Shown: positions 1 through 4,957 of the stretch, piece after piece
How positions within the stretch are numbered: position 1 is the stretch's first letter
Layout of the letters: each line of letters opens with the position of its first letter
Assembly: GCA_947380655.1 (NCBI GenBank)
Contig: CANCRX010000133.1
Location: forward strand, 1 to 6,228
DNA length: 6,228 nt
Source: Alcaligenaceae bacterium
GTDB taxonomy: Bacteria > Pseudomonadota > Gammaproteobacteria > Burkholderiales > Burkholderiaceae_B
Direction of reading: 5' to 3'
Position numbers and translations under genes: made by a program
Notes under the pieces: generated by a model
What the model saw: only the letters and a program-made list of their open reading frames with translations
Told to the model about the DNA's origin: nothing
Database searches by the model: none

Positions 1-548
1 GCGGGTGGCGACTCGACCACGATCCCGCTGGCGTCCTGCGGCCCTCGCTCGTGAGTCACAAAGAGTTGACGCCAGGGCTGCAAGAAGATCTGTATGGTTT
101 GTTTTATAGCAAACGAGAAGCAAACGCTTATCTCACTGCGGTGTCTAAAAAGTATCACCTCTGTGCGGCCTTGCTAGGCCTGGAAAAAGTCGAGGAGGGA
201 AAATCCTGTTTTGCCTATCAGGTCAAACAGTGTAGCGGCGCATGCATCGGAGAGTCCTCGCTTGCTCTGCATAATTTGCAAGTCCAGACAGCACTGAATT
301 TTTACAAGGTACAGGCTTGGCCCTATCCCGGTGTGATTGCGATCAAAGAGGGCGACGAGCTGATCGTCCTCAACAACTGGTGTTATCTGGGTACGGCGAT
401 TAATGAAGACGAGCTTTACGAGCTAGCAGAAACAAGAGATGTCGAGTTTGATCTGGATATTTATAAGCTGCTGAAAAAAGCCTTGGCGGGGCCTTTCAAA
501 CATCAGGTGATTAAGCTGGGTAGTGCCTCGCAAATATCAATTGATTAA
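1..548 (+). CDS. DnaQ-UvrC (Cho-like) fusion-type exonuclease/endonuclease, C-terminal part (5' truncated)
   Basis: The reading frame is open from the first full codon at position 3 to the TAA at 546-548, giving 181 visible residues, so the gene begins outside the window. The GTG at 51 is an internal valine, because coding-like sequence (WRLDHDPAGVLRPSLV) precedes it in frame. The segment GLFYSKREANAYL, then LCAALLGLE, CFAYQVKQCSGACIGE and AWPYPGVIAI is the post-GIY-YIG region of UvrC/Cho-like nucleases. Betaproteobacteria carry it fused behind a DnaQ-type 3'-5' exonuclease, often annotated as a DNA polymerase III epsilon-like subunit. Four cysteines (codons at 162, 207, 231 and 243) have spacing C-x14-C-x7-C-x3-C, like the cysteine set of UvrC. 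The end NWCYLGTA...FDLDIYKLLKKAL is also typical of the fusion. The expected role is DNA repair or nucleotide-excision incision. The exonuclease and GIY-YIG catalytic residues are not visible, so the fusion itself is inferred. Confidence 0.82.
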   Translation, partial: GWRLDHDPAGVLRPSLVSHKELTPGLQEDLYGLFYSKREANAYLTAVSKKYHLCAALLGLEKVEEGKSCFAYQVKQCSGACIGESSLALHNLQVQTALNFYKVQAWPYPGVIAIKEGDELIVLNNWCYLGTAINEDELYELAETRDVEFDLDIYKLLKKALAGPFKHQVIKLGSASQISID

Positions 549-552
549 ATTT

Positions 553-576
553 AGTTGGCGCGGTTTTGCGCCAACT
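553..576. terminator. Shared hairpin between convergent genes
   Basis: A perfect 9-bp stem (AGTTGGCGC paired with GCGCCAACT) encloses a 6-nt loop, GGTTTT. It starts 4 nt after the stop of the repair gene and lies 5 nt beyond the stop of the minus-strand flavoprotein gene. On the minus strand it is followed by AAATTTAAT, a mediocre U-tract; on the plus strand no U-run follows. It probably ends transcription from both sides, more convincingly for the minus-strand gene. Confidence 0.7.
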
Positions 577-581
577 GACTG

Positions 582-1064
582 CTAGAGCTTAATTTTATTG
601 TGTTGAGCGCCATCTGTATTCGGTCTTTCGCCAGCAATATAGGCCTTCACAGCACCATAGGCGTATTTCAGCCCCTGCATTCCAGCGTTATTCCAAAATT
701 CACCCTCTTGGGCTGTAAATTTAAGTATCGCGATATTAGGATCCGCTTTCCCAAGAGGGAACCAGACTTTCCAGGCCTCTTTCCACATCGTTTCAAGCAG
801 TGTTTTGTCATGCGTCACAACGACCTCGCCTTTCACTGATGCAAACTGCCCCGAGCTTTGAAACGTCAGCAAAGCATGGGGATTTTTGTCAATTTCGTGC
901 ACCTTTACCGAATCAGTATCCGTTAAAAGGTAGACGTCCATGTCCTTATCTAAGCGAGCAATGGCCATTGGCCGGGCGTGCATTGCCTCGGCTTGATGAG
1001 TAACCAACATTGCGACGTCGAAATTTTTCAGTAAATCGTAAAAATTACTATTGGCTTTATCCAT
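582..1064 (-). CDS. Pyridoxamine 5'-phosphate oxidase-like split-barrel protein (general stress protein 26 type)
   Basis: This 160-aa cytosolic protein matches the general-stress-protein-26 branch of the PNPOx-like split-barrel family (COG3871 type), which binds FMN or a related flavin. Family features seen in order are: an N-terminal helix (FYDLLKNFDVAMLVT, 8-22); MHARPMAIA (28-36), the usual cofactor-proximal strand; VYLLTDTDSVKVHEIDKNP (44-62); LLTFQSSGQFASVKGEVVV (65-83); ETMWKEAWKVWFPLG (91-105); and a C-terminal EGEFWNNAG (120-128), equivalent to the family's FWDN-type motif. Length is normal. The ATG at 1064 is preceded by a good AGGAG. No partner gene is seen: it is transcribed alone and ends at the hairpin at 553-576. 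True substrates of this family are mostly unknown. It is not PdxH itself, since the characteristic PdxH C-terminus is absent. Confidence 0.88.
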   Translation of the reverse strand: MDKANSNFYDLLKNFDVAMLVTHQAEAMHARPMAIARLDKDMDVYLLTDTDSVKVHEIDKNPHALLTFQSSGQFASVKGEVVVTHDKTLLETMWKEAWKVWFPLGKADPNIAILKFTAQEGEFWNNAGMQGLKYAYGAVKAYIAGERPNTDGAQHNKIKL

Positions 1065-1073
1065 TTCAAAATG

Positions 1074-1078
1074 CTCCT
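1074..1078 (-). promoter_or_regulatory. Ribosome binding site of the split-barrel flavoprotein gene
   Basis: CTCCT on the plus strand reads AGGAG on the minus strand, 9 nt before the ATG at 1062-1064. This supports that start and the 160-aa length. Confidence 0.75.
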
Positions 1079-1256
1079 GAGTGTTTAACGATCAATTCCA
1101 TGACCTCACTTTAATTGGTCTTGTTTAAATTAAAGGTTCGCCAACACACATAGCGTCATATTTTTTTGAATTGAAAAAAATAGCCAGAGCGAGTAGTGAG
1201 TATCACCCCACGACACACCTGTCTCCTCATAATCAAAGCATCAAAAGGTGAGTCAC

Positions 1257-1370
1257 ATGAACAATTCAATGTATTGCCGCGCTCTGTATTGCAACCGCAG
1301 CCATGGCAACCGCCTCAACGCTGGTGTGCTAAACCCGCTCGGGCAACACAACCTAAGGTAAAAACGTCTC
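1257..1370 (+). pseudogene. Remnant of a small secreted protein or lipoprotein, possibly entericidin-like
   Basis: An ATG at 1257 follows a fair ribosome site (AAGGTGAG, 1245-1252) and begins MNNSM. Skipping the T at 1272 moves into a frame that reads IAALCIATAAMATASTLVC up to 1329, a convincing signal-peptide core ending in cysteine, and then meets TAA at 1330-1332. Dropping the T at 1330 continues as KPARATQ. The order (signal peptide, cysteine, then a Pro/Thr-Ala-Arg stretch near GKNVSK-like codons at 1357-1374) recalls entericidin lipoproteins, whose mature part begins CNTARG. At least two 1-base changes would be needed to restore an open frame, so as written it is broken. The 34-codon intact frame from the same ATG (ending LGQHNLR, TAA at 1359-1361) has no recognisable character. 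The signal-peptide remnant is reasonably visible; the entericidin assignment is a guess. Confidence 0.35.
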
Positions 1371-1443
1371 TAAACGTTAGACATACTTTGCGCGCGCATC
1401 GAAAAATTTTGTATGCAAGTTAACTTTATTTAGTTTGTTCAAA

Positions 1444-1893
1444 ATGAAAAATATACAAATACTCCAAGAGGCAAATTTCGCTTTGTATATTAAGGACATT
1501 GTTCTAAATCTGAATGACTGGGTGGAGCAGAGGGTAGAGGGGGAGGTTGATGACTTAACCATAGAGCTCTTAATGGCCGAGCTCGTTGAGTCACTCTGTC
1601 CGATCCAAGTGTTTCTCGACGTGATCCCAGACGGCCTGTTTGAAGAAAATGAATTAAATATCCCTGTGCCGAGTCATCATTGCCCGATGGCTTTGGATGT
1701 AGAGGAGGGGTGTGTACGTATCACGATAGATACGACCTTCAAATTGAATTGCGTAAGTGAATTCAGCGAGGACAGCTATACGGCGTGGCGTGACCAAACT
1801 AACGGATTTAATCTTCCTGCGTTGTCTTTTAAGTTTGGTGAGTATGAGGGAGATGGCGGAGGGGATATTTCACCTAATTTTCCTGAGGAATGA
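1444..1893 (+). CDS. Hypothetical very acidic 149-aa protein
   Basis: I do not recognise this family. The frame opens at a TTG at 1435, but the ATG at 1444 (MKNIQILQEANFAL) is the more likely start; neither has a visible Shine-Dalgarno sequence, so initiation may be weak or leaderless. Of 149 residues about 30 are Asp/Glu and about 7 Lys/Arg, giving a strongly negative protein. The N-terminal third looks helical and amphipathic (FALYIKDIVLNLNDWVEQ, then LTIELLMAELVESL). The middle looks like beta strands (ALDVEEGCVRITIDTTFKLN, 80-99). The tail is Gly/Asp-rich and ends in PEE. There is no signal peptide or membrane segment. It is followed after 9 nt by a small gene on the same strand, so the two are probably co-translated. 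Acidic proteins of this size in accessory regions can be inhibitors, immunity proteins or DNA mimics, but nothing here proves that. Confidence 0.65.
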   Translation: MKNIQILQEANFALYIKDIVLNLNDWVEQRVEGEVDDLTIELLMAELVESLCPIQVFLDVIPDGLFEENELNIPVPSHHCPMALDVEEGCVRITIDTTFKLNCVSEFSEDSYTAWRDQTNGFNLPALSFKFGEYEGDGGGDISPNFPEE

Positions 1894-1902
1894 GGGCGGA
1901 CG

Positions 1903-2091
1903 ATGACAAGTCAGTTAAAAAAGAAACAGCGCAAAGAAATGATTCGAAATTACAAACCTACCGCTGATCAAATAGCGCGCGAGGTCTCCAATTGGGATAA
2001 CTTGGTCAGCGGACGTGCAGAGTATTACGACATATTGACGACTGAGGAGGCATTAGTAGAGCCTGAAAAAAAAGCAGAGGCCACTAATTAA
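1903..2091 (+). CDS. Hypothetical 62-aa protein with basic N-terminus, second gene of a pair
   Basis: The ATG at 1903 lies 9 nt after the stop of the acidic protein gene and has a good GAGGG ribosome site (1892-1896) that overlaps that stop codon, a layout suited to translational coupling. The first 15 residues are strongly basic (LKKKQRKEMIRNYK). The middle (TADQIAREVSNWDNLVSG, 21-38) looks helical, and the end is acidic to neutral (TTEEALVEPEKK). There are no membrane segments and no cysteines. I know no family for it. The basic head could bind nucleic acid or the acidic partner; this is inference only. The gene ends at TAA 2089-2091 and converges on the minus-strand operon at 2167. Confidence 0.62.
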   Translation: MTSQLKKKQRKEMIRNYKPTADQIAREVSNWDNLVSGRAEYYDILTTEEALVEPEKKAEATN

Positions 2092-2138
2092 CGCTATATC
2101 TAATTAGGTTTTGCCGCAAACTGAGTCTTATTTGCAAT

Positions 2139-2163
2139 GCCTGTTTCTATTGAGAAAATAGGC
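2139..2163. terminator. Hairpin between the convergent pairs
   Basis: GCCT (2139-2142) pairs with AGGC (2160-2163), and TTTCT (2144-2148) pairs with AGAAA (2153-2157) around an ATTG loop, with a small internal loop (G opposite AT). It lies 3 nt past the stop of the minus-strand toxin-like gene and 47 nt past the stop of the plus-strand 62-aa gene. No strong U-tract follows on either strand, so termination activity is uncertain. Confidence 0.4.
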
Positions 2164-2166
2164 AGA

Positions 2167-2772
2167 TTACTTAGGCTCTGTTGGGTATAAGGAGTGATTG
2201 CGATCCCACCAGACCATATGAAAATGTGCCTGCACGATGAATCCCCATGCTCTTCGTTTTTGACCCCCAAGTCGGAAGCGGAATATTGATTCAAATTGTT
2301 CTAAATCTAATTCTCGCCAACGACCTTGGGCTTCCTCTATGAGATCACCTACCTCGTGCCCGTGATGCATTCTATGGCCGGTATCAGAGGAAAAGCTGTC
2401 AATTTCTCGCCAAGTCAGGTTGGAAAGTTCTTTAAACTTTGGCGCAATGATGGAAAACCATTCTGTGTCATCCCAGCGCCGAGGTTCACCCCACGACCAC
2501 TCATCATGTTGATCCGCTTTGGAAATACACCAAGTAACCTGTTGATCAAAACGACTCCCACTTTTAATTGTTTTGGGTGTATTTGACAGTTTTTCATACG
2601 CTAGTCTTTCAAGATGGGGAGCTAGTCGCGGTTGTATTCCACCGGTAACGATAATGGATTGTTGAGGGATAATTTTTTGCTGAACTTTAGCTAAAAAGAG
2701 AGCTCTACTTTTTTCGAATTTTTCGTGTTTAAGCTCTTTTTTTCGAACACGTTCCTCTCGCTTCTTATTCAC
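2167..2772 (-). CDS. Probable toxin partner of the SocA-like/Panacea protein (201 aa)
   Basis: This gene starts with GTG at 2772, 8 nt after the stop of the SocA-like gene. No good Shine-Dalgarno sequence precedes it, which suggests coupling to the upstream gene. Residues 1-30 are highly charged and helical (NKKREERVRKKELKHEKFEK). Residues about 81-130 contain many tryptophans (WCISKADQHDEWSWGEPRRW, then WFSIIAPKFKELSNLTWREI). A His cluster follows (HRMHHGHEVGDLI, 133-145). The C-terminal block FRFRLGGQKRRAWGF (164-178) and HMVWWDRNHSLYPTE (185-199) resembles a C-terminal domain I remember from uncharacterised bacterial proteins: RxRLG, basic, WG, then a WWDxxH end. No known toxin fold or catalytic signature could be assigned. 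The toxin role is inferred from being the only partner of a Panacea-domain gene, which in experimentally tested systems neutralises varied toxins. It is soluble, with no signal or membrane segment. An ordinary uncharacterised cytosolic protein is the main alternative. Confidence 0.62.
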   Translation of the reverse strand: MNKKREERVRKKELKHEKFEKSRALFLAKVQQKIIPQQSIIVTGGIQPRLAPHLERLAYEKLSNTPKTIKSGSRFDQQVTWCISKADQHDEWSWGEPRRWDDTEWFSIIAPKFKELSNLTWREIDSFSSDTGHRMHHGHEVGDLIEEAQGRWRELDLEQFESIFRFRLGGQKRRAWGFIVQAHFHMVWWDRNHSLYPTEPK

Positions 2773-2780
2773 AGGGATAC

Positions 2781-3215
2781 TTAGAGCGAAGAGTAGTACT
2801 CATGGATTGTGGCTTTAGGGATCATGTTCTCTGAGGCACTTCCAGACGGTAAATCTCCCCTTGCATCGAGCCAAGGGGTTTCTTGGTGAGAGAGAGTGCT
2901 TAACCACTGAGCAGTTTTGTCTCCGTAGAACGCAAGAACTTTATCTATATTTTTAGTTTCAGCTTCTGAGAGATGTGAGCTATCACCATCAATGAACAAT
3001 TCTGAATTAACTTTAAATTGACCTCGATGGCGCGCATAGAGAGCAGGAAGTACTGGGCCGTTTGCCCATGCTTGGAATTCATCCTCAAACAAAGGCTCCT
3101 CTTCCCAAACAAGACTCCATGCTTGTGCGTAATACATAAGCTTTTGAAGTTTCATTGCTGATAATTCACCACTTCTCTCGGTGATGTATTTCGCTACATC
3201 AAAGATAGTAACCAT
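2781..3215 (-). CDS. SocA-like / DUF4065 Panacea-domain protein, candidate antitoxin (PanA type)
   Basis: This 144-aa protein shows the classic Panacea (SocA/GepA-like, DUF4065) features: FDVAKYI (5-11), AMKLQKLMYYAQAW (20-33), FEDEFQAWANGPVLPALYARHRG (43-65), then a helix with WLSTLSHQETPWLDARG (104-120). SocA in Caulobacter is an antitoxin that acts as a proteolytic adaptor, and other Panacea proteins (PanA) neutralise varied toxins by direct binding. The frame stays open upstream to an ATG at 3455, but the family begins at M-V-T-I-F-D-V-A-K-Y and the upstream stretch is not protein-like. The ATG at 3213-3215, with GGAA 5 nt before it, is therefore chosen. It is the first gene of a two-gene operon: the stop at 2781-2783 is 8 nt before the GTG of the partner. 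Family membership is secure from sequence; the antitoxin role is family knowledge plus context. Confidence 0.85.
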   Translation of the reverse strand: MVTIFDVAKYITERSGELSAMKLQKLMYYAQAWSLVWEEEPLFEDEFQAWANGPVLPALYARHRGQFKVNSELFIDGDSSHLSEAETKNIDKVLAFYGDKTAQWLSTLSHQETPWLDARGDLPSGSASENMIPKATIHEYYSSL

Positions 3216-3286
3216 GGCTATTCCAGAATAAATATTGTTTTTGTTGAATAAGTCAGATGAAATGCCGTGATACGTTGGTGCTAATA

Positions 3287-3314
3287 ATTTTAACTCGGCT
3301 GGTCGAGTGAACAA
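3287..3314 (-). promoter_or_regulatory. Candidate promoter with operator-like inverted repeat for the SocA-like operon
   Basis: On the minus strand TTGTTC (3309-3314) is followed after 16 nt by TAAAAT (3287-3292), a 5/6 match to the -10 consensus. That predicts a leader of about 65 nt. The spacer is exactly an inverted repeat: ACTCG (3293-3297) and CGAGT (3304-3308) around 6 nt. A repeat inside a promoter spacer is a common place for an autoregulator to bind. The -35 match is poor (3/6). Confidence 0.35.
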
Positions 3315-3460
3315 GTCTGAGTAACCTAGGATAATTGAGCTAGGTGCGTGGGAAGTTGCAAGCTGAGACATTTGACCGTGCTTTAGTAAGTGGATTACCG
3401 CAATTCTGACTGTTGTTTCTCGAAATGTCTGTTTCCAATTGTAAAAACGCCTCACGTGCC

Positions 3461-3488
3461 TTCACGAATAGTAAATAATCTCCATAAT
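3461..3488 (+). promoter_or_regulatory. Candidate sigma70-type promoter of the 62-aa membrane protein gene
   Basis: TTCACG (3461-3466, 4/6 of the -35 consensus) and CATAAT (3483-3488, 5/6 of the -10 consensus) are 16 nt apart. They lie about 70 nt upstream of the ATG at 3559, in an AT-rich stretch. Found by eye only. Confidence 0.35.
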
Positions 3489-3558
3489 ATATATGCTTTT
3501 GTTCGTAGGTTAAGTTCTGGTCGACTAAGGCCGAAACAATTGAACAATAGGATTTGGG

Positions 3559-3747
3559 ATGATTGAAAGAGTAAATAGACTTGAGGAAAAGATAATGAGC
3601 GTTGATACGAGGCTGACATTGGCCGAGCAGAATTCTCGAGCATTACACAAAAAATTAGATACACTTTTTTATTCGATGCTAGCTGCGTTTGGTGGTTTAT
3701 ATGCAGGTATCGCCGGATTGCTTGCTAAAGGCTTTAATTGGATTTAA
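3559..3747 (+). CDS. Small coiled-coil protein with one C-terminal membrane segment (62 aa)
   Basis: The ATG at 3559 has AGGA (3549-3552) 6 nt upstream. Residues 1-36 form an amphipathic helix with heptad-like spacing (IERVNRLEEKIMSVDTRL). Residues about 37-56 (LFYSMLAAFGGLYAGIAGLL) are a hydrophobic membrane segment, and the protein ends KGFNWI. This coiled coil plus tail-anchor layout resembles small XhlA-like or DUF1640-like proteins of phage-related and chromosomal loci, whose functions are mostly unknown. The coil is expected in the cytoplasm with the anchor in the inner membrane. The stop is 6 nt from that of the convergent SOUL gene, and the palindrome AAGCCGGCTT (3746-3755) spans both stops. 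It does not look like a toxin: the segment is not preceded or followed by the usual charged tail of type I toxins. Confidence 0.7.
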   Translation: MIERVNRLEEKIMSVDTRLTLAEQNSRALHKKLDTLFYSMLAAFGGLYAGIAGLLAKGFNWI

Positions 3748-3753
3748 GCCGGC

Positions 3754-4401
3754 TTACTGAACAGGAATCATCACTTCATTACGCCGTAAAAACCATAACG
3801 TCCAAGGCGGGTCGTAGCGCGCGAGTGTCGCTGGACCAGTCGGGGTTAGTTTGTGTTTTGTAATGAATGCATTGAGCAGCGCTGTCTGCTCAATTATGTC
3901 CGGCTCTTTCGCTAAGCCTGAAAATTGCACCACAGCCACGCGAGAAGGTGCGAGCGGTACCAACTTAACCTTTGGGTCGTTCGGTGTAGGGAGCGAGTCA
4001 AGCGTATAGCCCTGCGGCATAATGAAGCGCACCGTCCATCCCGCCTCGCTACCTGTTTGTGTGACAGGCGCGGTCATCGCGATCTTTTCACTTTCAGTCG
4101 CTGCCTGAGTAACTGGCGCAGTCATCGCAATACTTTGCTTTTTGGTATTGCCACCAAATATATATCCCGCGAGCAGCCGAAAGCCTGCGCTGATCGCATC
4201 GCTGCGTTCGCCCGACACAGTAACCTCTGCCGCAATCAAGGGCGGATATTCACGTACCTCAAAATCCCCTTCTTTGAGCGACGCCGTGAAGGGGGGTTCT
4301 TCTGTAGCCATGGCGAGAGGTCCGTTGAGGTTAATAGCAAGTAGGAGTGCGAATAGGATTCTTGTAATCATGGTGTTGCCATTATTTTTGTGAAGACTCA
4401 T
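3754..4401 (-). CDS. Exported SOUL heme-binding family protein
   Basis: This 215-aa protein has an N-terminal signal peptide (ITRILFALLLAINLNGPLAMA, cleavage likely after A32) followed by a SOUL/HBP domain. Domain signs are FEVREYPPLIAAEVTVSG (47-64), FRLLAGYIFGGN (74-85), the family's doubled motif IAMTAPVTQ (91-99 and 107-115), WTVRFIMPQGYTLDSLPTPNDP (122-143), VAVVQFSGLA (155-164) and the terminal YDPPWTLWFLRRNEVMI (196-212). Eukaryotic relatives bind heme; bacterial members are periplasmic or secreted with unproved function, and heme binding here is not certain. The start is ambiguous: ATG at 4401 gives a 10-residue extension before M11 at 4371, and neither has a strong ribosome site. It appears to be a single-gene transcript with its promoter between 4402 and 4547. 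Confidence 0.9.
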   Translation of the reverse strand: MSLHKNNGNTMITRILFALLLAINLNGPLAMATEEPPFTASLKEGDFEVREYPPLIAAEVTVSGERSDAISAGFRLLAGYIFGGNTKKQSIAMTAPVTQAATESEKIAMTAPVTQTGSEAGWTVRFIMPQGYTLDSLPTPNDPKVKLVPLAPSRVAVVQFSGLAKEPDIIEQTALLNAFITKHKLTPTGPATLARYDPPWTLWFLRRNEVMIPVQ

Positions 4402-4547
4402 TGTGAATACTTAAGAGCTTAATCGAAGGTATTGATTTTTATTGTTCGGTTGCGTACATATGCTTACACAATTTTGTCCAAAAGGTTGAGCAAACACTTA
4501 CTCATAAAAACTAAAATTATGTGTATTGGGCGTTATATGGTGTGAAT

Positions 4548-4853
4548 ATGGAAAGCAGAATGAGTCGAATTGAGGCGATATTACCTACCCTGGCTAGGAA
4601 AGAGGATTTAGCATTGCTCGACGGAAAGTTGAGCGAAAAAATGTCTAATCTCGAAATTAAGGTTGAGGCAAAGTTCAATGCTTTTGAATTAAAGCTCAAT
4701 GCGTTCGATACAAAACTCACCGCAGTGGAGGGAAAGTTGACTTCCTTAATTCACAAGGAAATCGCAGCAGCGAGCTGGCGCATGATTATTTGGGCGACGG
4801 GTGTGATTACGATCGCCTTTGGAGGTGCATTTTTTATAGCCAGGCATCTATAA
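4548..4853 (+). CDS. Coiled-coil protein with C-terminal membrane anchor, DUF1640-like (101 aa)
   Basis: The frame opens at GTG 4521, but the ATG at 4548 (MESRMSRIEAILPTLARKEDL) fits the usual start of these proteins and has a GGTG 5 nt upstream. Residues 5-67 form a long coiled coil. Within it, residues 43-70 read as four successive heptads: FNAFELK, LNAFDTK, LTAVEGK, LTSLIHK. Residues about 78-97 (RMIIWATGVITIAFGGAFFIA) form one membrane segment, and the protein ends RHL. Proteins of this layout, starting MExRxxRLEAxxPTLAxKxD, are common in proteobacteria and prophages; I know of no established function. The gene is divergent from the SOUL gene. Its layout is like that of the 62-aa protein at 3559-3747, though the sequences are not clearly homologous. 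Confidence 0.78.
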   Translation: MESRMSRIEAILPTLARKEDLALLDGKLSEKMSNLEIKVEAKFNAFELKLNAFDTKLTAVEGKLTSLIHKEIAAASWRMIIWATGVITIAFGGAFFIARHL

Positions 4854-4881
4854 CCCAGCATCTTGGCAGTTAGTATTCCTC

Positions 4882-4909
4882 TTGTTGCACCGCTCATTGC
4901 GCATAAATT
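4882..4909 (+). promoter_or_regulatory. Weak candidate promoter of the Bug protein gene
   Basis: TTGTTG (4882-4887) and TAAATT (4904-4909) are 16 nt apart, about 48 nt before the ATG at 4958. Matches to the sigma70 consensus are 3/6 and 4/6, so this is tentative. Confidence 0.25.
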
Positions 4910-4957
4910 ACTTATTCACTAAGCTAGCTTTATCCCTAATAAAAATAGGCATAACTG

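Larger units (their letters stand above)
1065..1443. other. 379-nt stretch without an intact gene
   Basis: Besides the ribosome site at 1074-1078 and the suspected gene remnant at 1257-1370, this region holds AT-rich sequence (for example 1121-1135 and 1160-1182) that probably includes the promoter of the minus-strand flavoprotein gene. No clean -35/-10 pair was found there. A weak plus-strand candidate for the next operon is TTGCGC at 1388-1393 with TATGCA at 1412-1417 (18-nt spacing). No RNA gene, repeat or attachment site was recognised. Confidence 0.5.
3216..3558. other. 343-nt divergent intergenic control region
   Basis: This lies between the start of the SocA-like gene (-) and the small membrane gene (+). 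The minus-strand frame through 3216-3455 is open but has no family-like content, so it is treated as untranslated. The region contains candidate promoters at 3287-3314 (-) and 3461-3488 (+). It also has a CCTAG...CTAGG inverted repeat (3325-3329 and 3341-3345) and a CACGTG palindrome at 3453-3458. No RNA gene was recognised, although the length leaves room for an undetected regulatory RNA. Confidence 0.45.

Noticed and set aside
51..548. GTG at 51 as the true start of the first gene
   Set aside because: Family-like codons continue in frame upstream to the window edge without a stop, so the gene is truncated and the GTG is internal.
1376..1382. GTTAGAC as an integron attC core site
   Set aside because: It matches GTTRRRY, but no partner RYYYAAC core with an imperfect palindrome between was found, and the genes are not all in one orientation as in cassette arrays.
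1196..1423. 75-codon plus-strand frame in the gap before the acidic gene
   Set aside because: Its start is far from the visible ribosome site at 1245-1252, and its composition looks like an out-of-frame reading of the decayed signal-peptide gene.
2100..2294. 64-codon minus-strand frame overlapping the end of the toxin-like gene
   Set aside because: It lies in another frame over a recognisable conserved C-terminus and has no ribosome site or family-like content.
3216..3455. N-terminal extension of the SocA-like protein (in-frame ATG at 3455, 80 extra residues)
   Set aside because: The Panacea family begins at the FDVAKYI segment. The upstream residues show no domain, and a promoter-like region and a ribosome site precede the inner ATG at 3215.
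3746..3755. AAGCCGGCTT palindrome as a terminator
   Set aside because: It has no loop and no U-tract. It simply spans the two convergent stop codons and is too short to form a stable hairpin.
4835..4854. TTATAG/CTATAA inverted repeat at the end of the 101-aa gene as a terminator
   Set aside because: The stem is six A/T-rich pairs with an 8-nt loop and no U-run, too weak to call.
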